A stretch of 59,226 nucleotides of DNA from Lentimicrobiaceae bacterium (GTDB lineage Bacteria > Bacteroidota > Bacteroidia > Bacteroidales > JAGONC01), in assembly GCA_017993235.1 (NCBI GenBank), contig JAGONC010000021.1, forward strand, positions 1 to 59,226. The letters are read 5' to 3'. Below are positions 17,391 through 27,323 of this stretch, one piece after another (positions within the stretch are counted from its first letter, which is position 1; each line of letters begins with the position of its first letter). Under the pieces are notes generated by a model. The model was not told where the DNA came from. It worked only from the letters and a program-made list of their open reading frames with translations, and searched no databases. A program made the position numbers and the translations under genes.

Positions 17391-17398
17391 TAGTTTTG
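17391..17398 (+). promoter_or_regulatory. -7 box of the alpha-oxoamine synthase gene
   Basis: TAGTTTTG fits TAnnTTTG and is followed by C, as is usual, 49 bases before the GTG start. No good TTG element lies 19-21 bases upstream, so the site is tentative. Confidence 0.4.
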
Positions 17399-17447
17399 CA
17401 ACCGCAAACGAGCCATAGTTTACGGTTTTAAACATAATTCATTCATT

Positions 17448-18686
17448 GTGGATCTATTTGAGAAATATCATTCCAGTATTGGACCGCTGGAGCTTTACCG
17501 CGAGAAAGCCCATGGATATTATATGTTCCCCAAACTGGAGGGTGAAATATCCAATTTCATGTATTTCCGTGGCAGGAAAAAGCTGGTCTGGAGCATCAAC
17601 AATTACCTTGGGCTGGCGAATCATCCGGAGGTAAGGAAAGCGGATGCCGAAGCAGCAGTCCAGTATGGTATGGCTTACCCGATGGGAGCGCGTATGATGT
17701 CGGGACAGACCAATTACCACGAGCAACTGGAAGGAGAGCTGGCGAAATTTGCCAGGAAGGAAGCTGCCTACCTGCTGAATTTCGGTTACCAGGGAATGAT
17801 TTCGATCATCGAAACCCTGGTCGACAGGCATGATGCGATCGTATACGATTCGGATGCCCATGCATGCATCATTGACGGGATGCGGTTGCATTTCGGGAAG
17901 AGATTCGTGTACCCGCACAACGATATGAAAAGTCTGGAGAAGCAGCTGGAGCGCGCCACGCGGCTTACCCAGAGCACCGGTGGAGGCATACTGGTCATCA
18001 CCGAAGGAGTTTATGGTATGATGGGGGATCTCGGCAACCTGAAAGCGATCACAGATCTGAAGAAAAAATTTCAATTCCGCTTGCTGGTTGATGATGCTCA
18101 TGGTTTTGGCACCATGGGAAAGAACGGTGGCGGAACAGGTGAAGAATTCGGTGTTCAGGACGAAGTGGATGTTTATTTTGCCACTTTTGCCAAAGCCATG
18201 GCAGGTATCGGAGCATTCGTGGCTTCCACAAGGCCGGTGATCAACCACCTGATGTACAATATGCGGTCGCAGGTCTATGCCAAATCCCTTCCCATGCCCA
18301 TGGTCATCGGAGCGCTGAAGCGGCTTGAGCTGTTGCAAACAGAGCCAGGGCTGCGTGAAAACCTGTGGAAGGTTGCACATGCTCTGCAGTCAGGCCTGAA
18401 AGCCAAAGGATTTGATCTTGGAAGGACCCAGTCTCCCGTAACGCCTGTATTCCTCAAGGGCGGAACGGCTACCGCCACACAGATAACGCACGATCTGCGT
18501 GAAAACTACGATATCTTCTGTTCGATTGTCATTTACCCGGTGGTTCCCAGGGACGTCATCATGCTGCGCATCATACCCACATCGGTGCATACCCTTGAAA
18601 ATGTAGAATATACGATCAACGCATTTTCCGAAATCAAAAAGAAGCTGGACGCCGGCGCATATCCGCAGGTCTTTGCAGAGATCTGA
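17448..18686 (+). CDS. Alpha-oxoamine synthase family PLP enzyme (serine palmitoyltransferase/AONS-like)
   Basis: The family condenses an amino acid with an acyl-CoA, releasing CO2. At 412 residues the fold is complete: NNYLGLANHPEV, DSDAHACIIDGMR with the ring-stacking His138, VDDAHGFGTMG with Asp215 and His218, and Lys249 in TFAKAMAGIGAF as the PLP lysine. The N-terminal 45 residues (Y-Y-M-F-P-K-L-E-G-E-I) resemble the lipid-type branch, so sphingolipid or related lipid synthesis is as likely as biotin synthesis; no bio genes are near. The start is GTG at 17448. It follows the two GG peptides on the same strand but has its own -7 box, so membership in a peptide system is uncertain. Confidence 0.82.
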   Translation: MDLFEKYHSSIGPLELYREKAHGYYMFPKLEGEISNFMYFRGRKKLVWSINNYLGLANHPEVRKADAEAAVQYGMAYPMGARMMSGQTNYHEQLEGELAKFARKEAAYLLNFGYQGMISIIETLVDRHDAIVYDSDAHACIIDGMRLHFGKRFVYPHNDMKSLEKQLERATRLTQSTGGGILVITEGVYGMMGDLGNLKAITDLKKKFQFRLLVDDAHGFGTMGKNGGGTGEEFGVQDEVDVYFATFAKAMAGIGAFVASTRPVINHLMYNMRSQVYAKSLPMPMVIGALKRLELLQTEPGLRENLWKVAHALQSGLKAKGFDLGRTQSPVTPVFLKGGTATATQITHDLRENYDIFCSIVIYPVVPRDVIMLRIIPTSVHTLENVEYTINAFSEIKKKLDAGAYPQVFAEI

Positions 18687-18697
18687 TGCCGCACCCC

Positions 18698-18757
18698 AAT
18701 ACCTCACCCCCGTCTCCCTCTCCACTACGGAGAGGGGGAGAAAGAGGGTGAGGTATT
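18698..18757. terminator. Long hairpin between convergent genes (bidirectional terminator, repeat family)
   Basis: AATACCTCACCC (18698-18709) pairs perfectly with GGGTGAGGTATT (18746-18757), and inside it CCCTCTCC pairs with GGAGAGGG around an ACTAC loop. It separates the synthase from the M14 peptidase gene and its right arm overlaps the peptidase stop codon. The right arm recurs at 8798-8809. Confidence 0.65.
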
Positions 18758-21083
18758 ACTCCACCATCAACTTTTTACTGATCCGGCCCTGATCACAGAT
18801 GATTTCAAGATAATAGACACCCGGTTGAAAGGAATCCAACCTGATGGTCTTTTCAACTGCCCACGGCTCCGTTTCCTCAAATACCCTGTTACCCGTTACC
18901 GAATACATACGGTACTGCACCGTTCCGGAAAGTGGTTTTACAAAACGCAGGTAAACCCTGTCATGCAACGGATTTGGAAATAACTGCACCCAGGATTCAT
19001 CGGGATAAAGGATCTCTTCATTGACATTGACTCCGCAGCTCAGGACAGCTTCCCATCCCGAAGAGGTCACATTGCCATCAGAATGGAAACTGAAGGTGAG
19101 TGCACCCACGTCGTTCGTGGCGGTTAGCTTGCCGGGCGAGGATGCACCACAGAATTCGCCGATCAGGGGCGAGGATGCATCCGGTCCGTCGTAGATCCTT
19201 AGCCAGTCATACGCACAGGAAGGATCCGCTTCCACACTGAAGGAAAGGAAGTCGGCAGTCACCTTTTTACCGGCCTGATCCGGGTAAAAGGTCATGGTAA
19301 TGTTCTTATTGTTGCCGTAATTGCCATCCTGCCCTCCCGGATCGAGGAACAAACCCTCGCAGGCGATGTATGAACCGGTTTGCATCACATATTCCGTGGA
19401 TGCCAACACATATTTGTCGCGCTTCAGGGTATTGGAATTCACTCCATCAGATACCGTCAGGGTGACGGAATATTGCCCGGGATCATTGTAGACCACCTGT
19501 GGATTCTGTTCCGATGATGTTCCGGGGTACGCACCCTCGAAGGTCCAGAACCAGGACTGGACATTCCCGTAACTTTCGTCATAGAACTGGACAGAGCCTC
19601 CCAGCGGAATTGTACAGTCGACGGCATGAAAATCAGCGACCAGGTCACCGGGGATCATTTGCACCGAAAGGGAGGAAACCTGCTGATTCATGACTGCGAC
19701 TCCGCTTACCGTTTTCGGGAAATAACCTGGGGATTTGAATTCGAGCTGGTAGATTCCGGCAGAGAGCAACCGGTGAAAATTACCGGAAGGCAACCAGGAA
19801 TAGGTATGGGAGCTGTCGTCATCATGTCCGTTGATCCATATTTTTGCCCGGATCGGATTCCCGGTGATCGAGTCGGTGACGTTTCCGGCAACTCCGAAAG
19901 CGCACTGCCGCATGTAATTGAGCAGTGAGCGGTAGTTATACTCCCATACAACCGGCAGCTGTGCAGGGGGAAGAATGTAACTATTGGAGATCTCAATGGT
20001 ACATTCGCGTCCCAGATGGAAGTAGGTCATATAGTCCTGCCTGCCGCCGCTGATGGTATACCAGTCGTACCCGTTGGTAACTCCATCACCCTCGCCGTAA
20101 AAATAATTATTTGAGTATTCGTGCACCGTGTCGACATACTGGTAGGAAACATACTGCCACCAGCTGTCATCCGGGTGTCGTTTCTCCCATGTATCCCAGG
20201 GGTAATTGACCAGTTCAGCCCCACCGTGGAAATTGGCTGACATCACAAAATGATGCTCCGATGCAAAATCCATGAAGGCTATGGTCTCCGGTTGCCATGC
20301 GTTGCCATCCGGATGTGGTCCATCCTCCGGATCCGGGTAGTTCCTGTTAAGGTCGACATAGTTATCGTTATACCGGGTCGCTCCGTTGATGGTACTATTC
20401 CCACCGGCGTAGGTACCGTCAGGATTGGCCAGTGGATTGATCCAGATCTCCAGGTTATCGACCATCCAGGCGAGGTCAGGATCTGACGGGTAATTCGACA
20501 GCAGGAGGTCGATCAGCCTGAGCATCAGGATATATCCGGTGGTTTCGTTGCCATGGATCGAACTTGTATACAGGAACTGCGGCTCCCCCTCGGCCTGGCT
20601 AACCTGGTCGGATATTTTTGCCACAAGCAGGTTCCTACCGCTGGGCAGAGTTCCGATGTTCACGATCCTGCACAATTCCGGGTAGGTCTCCTCAAAGGCA
20701 TACATCATCGTCTCATACGCTTCATAGGTCGGGTAATAATCCCAGTCATTGATTGCCTTGATCTCCTGATAATCCTTCATGCGCAGGTCACCGGGAACCT
20801 CGGCCTCCACGATCACCGCTGAATAGCCCAGCGATAGGAATTTCGCGAACTCAGTCCGGTTTGCATAGGCAACCACTGTATTGCCGTTGATCCGGGCGAT
20901 GGAAATGATAGGTGACAGAATGGCGATTTCCTTTGAGGAATTCACCGCAAAGGAAAAACAGACCTCTCCCTTCTGGCCGAAAAGGGATCCGATATCGGTA
21001 TTTTTATCCAGTATCTGGCCATAAAGCAAACATTGCCATGCAATGACAAATACAAATGAACAGAGAGCGTATTTCATCTTCAT
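18756..21083 (-). CDS. Secreted M14 zinc carboxypeptidase with PKD, CUB and T9SS domains
   Basis: The 775-residue protein has a signal peptide (about 1-22), a propeptide-like region, and an M14 catalytic domain (about 115-400): zinc ligands His177 and Glu180 in HGNE and His286 in NFHGG, substrate-binding DLNRNYPDP, and catalytic Glu364 in CTIEIS. Next come a carboxypeptidase regulatory-like beta domain, a PKD domain (SVQFYDESYGNVQSWFWTFE), a CUB-like domain (CAYDWLRIYDGPDASSP) and a C-terminal sorting domain (QLFPNPLHDRVYLRF, GVYYLEI). Type IX export and extracellular peptide trimming are expected. It sits downstream of the DUF6913 gene with a 45-base gap. Confidence 0.92.
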   Translation of the reverse strand: MKMKYALCSFVFVIAWQCLLYGQILDKNTDIGSLFGQKGEVCFSFAVNSSKEIAILSPIISIARINGNTVVAYANRTEFAKFLSLGYSAVIVEAEVPGDLRMKDYQEIKAINDWDYYPTYEAYETMMYAFEETYPELCRIVNIGTLPSGRNLLVAKISDQVSQAEGEPQFLYTSSIHGNETTGYILMLRLIDLLLSNYPSDPDLAWMVDNLEIWINPLANPDGTYAGGNSTINGATRYNDNYVDLNRNYPDPEDGPHPDGNAWQPETIAFMDFASEHHFVMSANFHGGAELVNYPWDTWEKRHPDDSWWQYVSYQYVDTVHEYSNNYFYGEGDGVTNGYDWYTISGGRQDYMTYFHLGRECTIEISNSYILPPAQLPVVWEYNYRSLLNYMRQCAFGVAGNVTDSITGNPIRAKIWINGHDDDSSHTYSWLPSGNFHRLLSAGIYQLEFKSPGYFPKTVSGVAVMNQQVSSLSVQMIPGDLVADFHAVDCTIPLGGSVQFYDESYGNVQSWFWTFEGAYPGTSSEQNPQVVYNDPGQYSVTLTVSDGVNSNTLKRDKYVLASTEYVMQTGSYIACEGLFLDPGGQDGNYGNNKNITMTFYPDQAGKKVTADFLSFSVEADPSCAYDWLRIYDGPDASSPLIGEFCGASSPGKLTATNDVGALTFSFHSDGNVTSSGWEAVLSCGVNVNEEILYPDESWVQLFPNPLHDRVYLRFVKPLSGTVQYRMYSVTGNRVFEETEPWAVEKTIRLDSFQPGVYYLEIICDQGRISKKLMVE

Positions 21084-21128
21084 GATATCAACTATTTAAA
21101 GATAATGTGTCCAGCATTTTGGATCACC

Positions 21129-21746
21129 TCAGAAAAGCAGGCTGTCTTCCGGATCTTCTGCTGGTTTGACTTTAACGGGACTACTGTTGGGAGGCTGAAG
21201 GATATCGAGATAATGATTGATTTCCTTCAACAGGACTTCAATGTTTGTCGGATCTTTTAAATCGATCATCAGATCGAAGCAGTCCTTGTTGCTTTCATGG
21301 AACCTGCCCACCTTGAAATGTGCAATGGATAGGCCGGTAATATATTTCAGAGAGGGAGTGTCATTCACATCCAGGTTGATGATCATATCGAACTCATTGG
21401 ATATAAAGTCCCGCACAAAGTGACCCACTGGTTTCTTATACCAGTTTAAATCCTTGAGCGTAAAATAATCGAATGAAAGCCTGGGGTGGCAGTAGTGCGG
21501 AATCAGCACGCTATCGACAAATCCAAGTGCTTTTACTTTTTTTTGTTGTTCAATCAGGTAACGGACAAAATTATAAACCACCGCGTAATTTTTTTCTTCC
21601 GAAGCGTCGTAAAGGATACCGATTGTATCGGCATCCATGAGGCTGATATATTTCCGTTGACGCCTGACAAGAGACATTTCTCTGTGGAACTGTGAATTCC
21701 ACACAATCTGCCGGATCTTGCTCAACAGGGGTACAGAGGTGGGCAT
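21129..21746 (-). CDS. DUF6913-like protein of unknown function
   Basis: This 205-residue soluble protein has no signal peptide. Visible features are an N-terminal basic helix (RQRKYISLMDADTIGILYDA), alternating beta/alpha segments (KVKALGFVDSVLIPHYCHPR, FDMIINLDVNDTPSLKYI) and an acidic C-terminus. The pattern matches, as far as I can recall, the Bacteroidota-specific DUF6913 family; no biochemical role is known to me. It lies between the peptide-binding lipoprotein gene (85-base gap) and the M14 peptidase gene on one strand. Confidence 0.6.
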   Translation of the reverse strand: MPTSVPLLSKIRQIVWNSQFHREMSLVRRQRKYISLMDADTIGILYDASEEKNYAVVYNFVRYLIEQQKKVKALGFVDSVLIPHYCHPRLSFDYFTLKDLNWYKKPVGHFVRDFISNEFDMIINLDVNDTPSLKYITGLSIAHFKVGRFHESNKDCFDLMIDLKDPTNIEVLLKEINHYLDILQPPNSSPVKVKPAEDPEDSLLF

Positions 21747-21830
21747 ATTCAGATAAAGCGATTTCGACCGGTAAAATTAATAATTTATTTACGTATCCAT
21801 AAAAAATCCAAAGGAAATATGGGGTTTAAA

Positions 21831-23474
21831 TTACTGAATAGTAACATACTTTAACGTGAGGAGATTTGTTGGATTGATTCCGATGCCTCCGACATTTTTC
21901 TGAATAAAACGAAGGACGCGGTCGTAGTACAGGATGATCACGGGGGATTGCTGCATCATGAGGTGATTCATTTGCTGATAGCAGATCCGCCGCAGGGAAT
22001 CATTCTCCTCCTGCAGGGCTTTTTCATAGAGCGCATCATATTCCGGATGGGCAAAATGCGTATAGTTTGGACCGGCCGGGCAGAAATTCTTGCTATAAAA
22101 AAGAGAAAGGTAGTTTTCCTCATCGGGGTAATCGGCGATCCAGGAAGCCCTGAACATCGGAAGTTTAGCCTGCGCCTTCATTTCCCGTATTGTGGCGGAA
22201 GGAGTCACGTCGATGCGGAGCCGGATGCCTATGTCTGCCAGTTGCGACTGGATGAATTTGCATAGATCGACGTAATCCGGTGTGGTGGACAGGGTGATCA
22301 CCGGCAGGCCTTCTCCATTGGGATACCCGGCATCGATCAGCAATTGACGGGCCTTTGCAGGATCGTATGCATAGCCTGTCATTCTGGATGAGTCGAACGA
22401 TGGCATGCCGGGAGGAATGATACCATAGATGCCTGGTGTACCGATATTGTTTCGCAGGTAACGGATCATTTTTACGCGGTCAAAGCCTAAATTCATGGCC
22501 TGGCGCACCTGTGCGGTCTGGTAGGGATCTGTTTTTAATGAGGCAGAGGCCGTATCCAACAAAAATCCAAGGTACTCGGTGTTCAGGTAGGGCATGGTCA
22601 GCATAGTGAACCGATCTGCATAGTCAGGATTGAGTTCTCCCCTGGAGGTGATCAAATGGTCCTTGTAACCGGGATCGAGACCGGATAAAAAATCAAGGTT
22701 ACCTTTGACAAACTCCAAAAATGCCGATTGTTTATCGATCAGGAAGGTCACAGCTACGGCGTCTAAATATGGAAGTCGTTGATTATCAACTATTTCAAAA
22801 TATTTTGGATTTTTGACCATCACCAGTTTGACTCCTTCTTTCCAATAGCTGAATTGAAAGGGGCCAGTCCCGACCGGATTCCTTCGAAAGTCGGGGCCAA
22901 AATGTTCTACTGCTTCCCGGGGGACGACCGAGCAGTACTGCATGCAGAGCAATCCGGGGAACGGTGGAAAAGGCTGGGAAAGAACGATGCGGAATGTGGT
23001 ATCATCCAGAGCGGTAAAGGAAGGTCCATCTTTCGTGGTTGCCACTTGTTGAAACACCCATGCACCCGGGGATGCGACCCCGGGGTCGACGATCCTCCGG
23101 AAACTGTATTCAAAATCAGCGGCGGTTACCGTACGTCCCCTGCCCTGTTCAAAGACGGGATGGTCATGAAAGCGGACATCGTCACGCAGGTGGAATGTAT
23201 AGACTGTTCCTCCTTCGGTGATCTCCCATGAGTGCGCGATGCAGGGTTCAGCCTCCAGATGGTCGTTGAGCTGAACCAGTCCGTTGAAGAGCTGGTTGAC
23301 GGCCCAGAGGTTCGACAGGTCTTTGGCAAAGGCAGGATCCAGTGAAGAGATCCCAGTAGCTTCGTTATAACGGAAAACTTTTCTTGTCTCGGATGGGTCA
23401 GCCTGTCGGGTACAGGACAGGATGCAAAGGGATCCGCATAATGCAATAAACAGGTATTTGATCATCCACCGCAT
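21831..23474 (-). CDS. Oligopeptide/dipeptide ABC transporter substrate-binding lipoprotein (SBP family 5)
   Basis: A lipoprotein signal with lipobox ILSC (Cys21) precedes a full SBP_bac_5 domain of about 520 residues: VFRYNEATGISSLDPAFA at the start, FHLRDDVRFHDHPVF and VVDNQRLPYLDAV in the middle, and QQSPVIILYYDRVLRF near the end. Such proteins capture peptides for Opp/Dpp importers. No permease or ATPase gene lies in the window, so the partner must be elsewhere, or the protein may act as an orphan binder, as is common in this phylum. It begins 27 bases after the lon stop codon and may be co-transcribed with it. Confidence 0.87.
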   Translation of the reverse strand: MRWMIKYLFIALCGSLCILSCTRQADPSETRKVFRYNEATGISSLDPAFAKDLSNLWAVNQLFNGLVQLNDHLEAEPCIAHSWEITEGGTVYTFHLRDDVRFHDHPVFEQGRGRTVTAADFEYSFRRIVDPGVASPGAWVFQQVATTKDGPSFTALDDTTFRIVLSQPFPPFPGLLCMQYCSVVPREAVEHFGPDFRRNPVGTGPFQFSYWKEGVKLVMVKNPKYFEIVDNQRLPYLDAVAVTFLIDKQSAFLEFVKGNLDFLSGLDPGYKDHLITSRGELNPDYADRFTMLTMPYLNTEYLGFLLDTASASLKTDPYQTAQVRQAMNLGFDRVKMIRYLRNNIGTPGIYGIIPPGMPSFDSSRMTGYAYDPAKARQLLIDAGYPNGEGLPVITLSTTPDYVDLCKFIQSQLADIGIRLRIDVTPSATIREMKAQAKLPMFRASWIADYPDEENYLSLFYSKNFCPAGPNYTHFAHPEYDALYEKALQEENDSLRRICYQQMNHLMMQQSPVIILYYDRVLRFIQKNVGGIGINPTNLLTLKYVTIQ

Positions 23475-23501
23475 CCTGGTAACAGGAAGAATTGCTCCGG
23501 G

Positions 23502-25958
23502 TCAGTTGAGCACTACCGGATTTTTGACTTTCTCTTTCAGCAGGCTTAAATCGATGGCTTCCATCATTTCATCGATGAAGTGGAATTCGATTCCCCTGAT
23601 ATAATCTGCCTTGATCTCTTCGATATCGGCCCTGTTTTCCCTGGAGATCACAATATCTTTGATTCTGGCCCTCTTAGCAGCGAGAATTTTATCCTTTATA
23701 CCCCCCACCGGGAGCACTTTTCCCCGCAGGGTGATCTCCCCTGTCATTGCCATAAAGGGTCGTACCTTCCGTTGAGTAAAGGCGGAGGCAAGAGCCGTGA
23801 ACATGGTGATCCCGGCTGAGGGGCCATCTTTGGGTGTGGCTCCTTCCGGCACATGGATATGCACATTCCAGTTCTGAAAAACATCCGGATCGATCTGCAG
23901 AAGGGCTGAATGGGCTTTAAGGTACTCATAGGCAATGGTTGCCGACTCCTTCATCACATCCCCGAGATTCCCCGTTATGCGCAGTTCTCCCTTGCCTTTG
24001 CTGAGGCTGACCTCCACAAACAGGATTTCCCCACCGAATGCTGTCCACGCCAGGCCGGTCACTACGCCTGCTACTTCGGCTGAGAGGCTCCGGTCGCGTT
24101 GGAACTGGGGTGGTCCCAGTATCCTTTTCAGATCCTCTTCATCCGGCTTGATATTGTATCTTTCGCCAGTGACGATGAAGCGTGCATTGTGCCGGATGAT
24201 CTTGGCGATTTTCTTTTCCAGTTGTCTGACGCCGGCTTCCCGTGTATAATCCTCTATAATATGCTGGAGTATTTTTTTGTTGAAGTTGATCTGCTTGCTT
24301 TTAATACCATGTTCACGCAACTGTTTTGGCAGGAGGTGCCTTCGGGCGATTTCAACCTTTTCTTCCAGCAGGTAACCGCTCAGGTCGATCACTTCCATCC
24401 GGTCCTGAAGTGCAGGGTGCACCGTGCTCAGCGTGTTTGCCGTTGCGATGAACATAACCCGGGAAAGGTCATATTCGATTTCGAGGTAGTTATCGTAGAA
24501 GGCGACATTCTGTTCCGGATCCAGCACTTCAAGCAACGCAGCCGATGGATCGCCATTGATGTTCATTCCCAGTACCTTGTCGATCTCATCCAGGACAAAA
24601 ACCGGATTGGAGGTCTGGGCTTTTTTTATGTTCTGGATGATCCTTCCGGGCATGGCGCCGATGTAGGTTTTGCGGTGGCCACGAATTTCGGCCTCGTCGC
24701 GAAGTCCGCCAAGCGACATGCGGATGTATTTTCTTCCCAGGGCCTTGGCAATGGACTTACCCAGGGAGGTCTTGCCGACTCCCGGGGGACCGACAAAGCA
24801 AAGGATCGGGGATTTCATGTCGCCTTTGAGCTGCACGACGGCCAGGTACTCAATGATCCGTTCCTTCACCTTTTCAAGTCCATAATGGTCGTCGTCAAGG
24901 ATCTTCTGTGCCCGCAGCAGGTCGAAATTGTCGTGGCTGTACTCTCCCCAGGGCAGTGAAACCAGCAGGTCCAGGTAATTGATCTGGAGGGAATACTCCA
25001 TAGCTGCCGGATTCATTCTCCCGAGCTTTTGCATCTCCTTGTCAAATGCCTCTCTAACCTCGGCAGACCATTTTTTGTTTTGGGACCGCTCTTCCAGTTC
25101 TTCTATTTCCTGTTCATGGGGATTGTTGCCCAGTTCCTCCTGGATCGTTTTCAGCTGCTGGCTCAGCAGGTAATCCCGCTGTTGCTTATCCATATCGGAT
25201 TTGACCTTTCGCTGGATCTGGTTCTTCAGCTCCAGCATCTGAATCTCTCTGGTCAGAGCCTCCAGCACTTTGTGGGCGCGTTCAACCAGGTCCTGCATCT
25301 CCAGGAGCTTCTGTTTTTCCAGCAGGTCGATGTTCAGGTTGGACGATATAAAATTGATCAGGAACGTCGGGCTTTCGATGTTCCTGATGGCGAAGACGGC
25401 ATCGGAGGGTAAGTTAGGCGACTGTTTGATGATCTGGATCGCCATGTCCTTCAATGTCGACACCAGTGCTTCAAACTCCCTGGTCTTCAGACGATGGTCA
25501 GGTTTGTCGTAGGCGGTCACCTTTGCCTTGAAATAGGGATTCTCCTGGATGAATTCGATGATCCCGAACCGTTTCTTTCCCTGGATGATCGCGGTGGTAT
25601 TGCCATCAGGCATCTGAAGGATCCGGATGATGTAAGCCAGGGTCCCCACCAGGTTAAGGTCCTCCTGAGTGGGATCCTCGATCTCGTGATCCTTTTGGGC
25701 CACTACACCGATAACACGGTCGCCGCGGTAGGAATCCCGTATCAGTTTGATGGATTTATCCCTACCCACGGTAATCGGGATGACCACACCCGGAAAAAGT
25801 ACTGTATTCCGCAGGGGAAGGATCGGCAGAACCTCGGGAACAGGCTCTGCGTTGATCTGCTCCTCGTCTTCCGAGGATAAAAGGGGGATAAATTCAGTTT
25901 CTCCGTTCATGATCCGGGAGAATTGTATATCATTATCGTCATTAAGTTCGTCAATCAT
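23502..25958 (-). CDS. lon: ATP-dependent Lon protease
   Basis: The 818-residue cytoplasmic protease degrades misfolded and regulatory proteins. The N-terminal LAN domain (about 40-240: [20 protein letters not shown]), coiled region, AAA+ module with Walker [10 protein letters not shown] (Lys396) and Walker [10 protein letters not shown], and the C-terminal protease domain with Ser714 in [10 protein letters not shown] and a Lys about 42 residues later in [13 protein letters not shown] are all present. Length and order match bacterial LonA. It starts 18 bases after the GlmU-like gene on the same strand. Confidence 0.97.
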   Translation of the reverse strand: MIDELNDDNDIQFSRIMNGETEFIPLLSSEDEEQINAEPVPEVLPILPLRNTVLFPGVVIPITVGRDKSIKLIRDSYRGDRVIGVVAQKDHEIEDPTQEDLNLVGTLAYIIRILQMPDGNTTAIIQGKKRFGIIEFIQENPYFKAKVTAYDKPDHRLKTREFEALVSTLKDMAIQIIKQSPNLPSDAVFAIRNIESPTFLINFISSNLNIDLLEKQKLLEMQDLVERAHKVLEALTREIQMLELKNQIQRKVKSDMDKQQRDYLLSQQLKTIQEELGNNPHEQEIEELEERSQNKKWSAEVREAFDKEMQKLGRMNPAAMEYSLQINYLDLLVSLPWGEYSHDNFDLLRAQKILDDDHYGLEKVKERIIEYLAVVQLKGDMKSPILCFVGPPGVGKTSLGKSIAKALGRKYIRMSLGGLRDEAEIRGHRKTYIGAMPGRIIQNIKKAQTSNPVFVLDEIDKVLGMNINGDPSAALLEVLDPEQNVAFYDNYLEIEYDLSRVMFIATANTLSTVHPALQDRMEVIDLSGYLLEEKVEIARRHLLPKQLREHGIKSKQINFNKKILQHIIEDYTREAGVRQLEKKIAKIIRHNARFIVTGERYNIKPDEEDLKRILGPPQFQRDRSLSAEVAGVVTGLAWTAFGGEILFVEVSLSKGKGELRITGNLGDVMKESATIAYEYLKAHSALLQIDPDVFQNWNVHIHVPEGATPKDGPSAGITMFTALASAFTQRKVRPFMAMTGEITLRGKVLPVGGIKDKILAAKRARIKDIVISRENRADIEEIKADYIRGIEFHFIDEMMEAIDLSLLKEKVKNPVVLN

Positions 25959-25976
25959 GACAAGTATGTCTGTTCC

Positions 25977-27158
25977 CTAGTACGCTTTCTTGTACCTGTA
26001 CGATACATTGTAAACCGTCCGGAGAATATCCTGCTCAACATCCGTGAATTCCAGTCCGCGTCGCAGATGCATACGTTCGGCGACCTTGATGGCCTGGTCG
26101 ATCTTGTATTCTTTAAAACCGGTCGTTCCCCCCCAGGAAAAAGACGGAATAAAGTTCCTCTGCAATCCATGTCCATAGATGTTGGTATTGACGCCCACCA
26201 CGGTACCGGTGTTGAACATGGTCCCTATCCCTGTTTTGGAATAATCTCCCATAACGAGGCCACAGAATTGCAGTCCGGTTTCGACGAAGGATTCTTCCGT
26301 GTAAGACCACATCCTAACTTTCTCGTAGGTATTCTTGAGGTTAGAGTTATTGGTTGCAGCGCCGAGGTTGCACCATTCACCGATGATCGCATGACCCAGA
26401 TATCCATCATGGGCCTTGTTGCTATAGGAAAAAATGATTGAATTGTCGATCTCTCCGCCCGCTTTTGAATGTAAACCCAGTGTAACAGGTCCGAAGATCC
26501 GTGTTCCCATTTTGAGAACCGCATGATCGCACATGGCAAAGGGTCCCCTGATAAGGCATCCTTCCATAATTTCCGCATCTTTCCCGATGTAAATCGGTCC
26601 GGCGGAAGCATTTAAAACCGAACAATGCACCTGTGCGCCTTCCTCAATGAATATCTTTTCCTTATGAAACAGCGTATTTGTTTCATCAGAGGAAATGGAT
26701 TTCCTTCCTGCTGTGATCAGGTCATAATCCGCCTTAATCGCTGCATCGTGGAGCGAGAAGAGATCCCATACATTCCTGATGCCCAGAAAGCATTCAGTAT
26801 AGTCAATTTCCTCACACTCAGCCTCCTGTACGTTATCAATTTCAGCATCCGTCAGGTGCATGGCGATGATACCATCCTGTTCGACCAGCGCCTGATTGGA
26901 TTTCAGGGTCATGATCCTGTCCACAAGTCCTCTGTCGGGGAGCACCGAACCATTGATAAGAATATTGTTCTCTTCCCGCACAAGGGGATATTTCTGGTTG
27001 AGATAGTCCTCGGTGAGGGTTGATGTTTTTACTCCCAGGTACCTTTCCCATTTTTCACGGATGGTAAGAATCCCCAGACGTATATCGGCGATGGGTCTGA
27101 TAAAGGTCAGAGGCAAGAGGTTTTCCCGGCGGCTGTCGTCAAACAGAATAAAGTTCAT
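25977..27158 (-). CDS. GlmU-like putative sugar-nucleotidyltransferase with left-handed beta-helix
   Basis: The N-terminal half starts MNFILFDDSRRENLLPLTF and has the RPIADIRLGILTIREKW element found in GlmU-like proteins of Bacteroidota, but not the classical LAAGKGTRM pyrophosphorylase loop. The C-terminal half (about 190-370) is made of hexapeptide repeats forming a left-handed beta-helix (VLKMGTRIFGPVTLGLHSKAG, AIIGEWCNLGAATNNSN). Nucleotide-sugar or acyltransferase activity is plausible but unproven. I chose the ATG at 27158; a TTG seven codons earlier (27179) would add a poorly conserved MYAKPIP extension. Confidence 0.8.
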   Translation of the reverse strand: MNFILFDDSRRENLLPLTFIRPIADIRLGILTIREKWERYLGVKTSTLTEDYLNQKYPLVREENNILINGSVLPDRGLVDRIMTLKSNQALVEQDGIIAMHLTDAEIDNVQEAECEEIDYTECFLGIRNVWDLFSLHDAAIKADYDLITAGRKSISSDETNTLFHKEKIFIEEGAQVHCSVLNASAGPIYIGKDAEIMEGCLIRGPFAMCDHAVLKMGTRIFGPVTLGLHSKAGGEIDNSIIFSYSNKAHDGYLGHAIIGEWCNLGAATNNSNLKNTYEKVRMWSYTEESFVETGLQFCGLVMGDYSKTGIGTMFNTGTVVGVNTNIYGHGLQRNFIPSFSWGGTTGFKEYKIDQAIKVAERMHLRRGLEFTDVEQDILRTVYNVSYRYKKAY

Positions 27159-27278
27159 TGGAATCGGTTTTGCGTACAAGTTACGAGTATAAACGTCAGG
27201 GTCATACGATTAAATATACGAGTTACTAAAAATTAATAACAATTCGTGGTTATTCATGGTCAATCATTCCTGAAAACA

Positions 27279-27306
27279 AAAAAGTCCCGAAGGGCCGGGA
27301 CTTTTT
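27279..27306. terminator. Intrinsic terminator after rpmE2
   Basis: AAAAAGTCCCG (27279-27289) and CGGGACTTTTT (27296-27306) form an 11-bp perfect stem with a 6-base loop; the A/T ends give a U-run on either strand. It lies 17 bases beyond the L31 stop codon and separates that gene from the GlmU-like gene. Confidence 0.85.
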
Positions 27307-27323
27307 ATGAATCAATGGCGATG

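Noticed and set aside
17454..18380. 308-codon minus-strand open frame
   Set aside because: It mirrors the alpha-oxoamine synthase gene, which has all family motifs; the antisense product has none.
17209..18686. Known RiPP cluster (lanthipeptide, sactipeptide or microcin)
   Set aside because: The peptides lack Cys and no LanM, radical-SAM, YcaO or C39 transporter gene lies within the window, so no established class can be assigned.
24099..24959. 286-codon plus-strand open frame
   Set aside because: It is antisense to lon and arises from that gene's codon usage.
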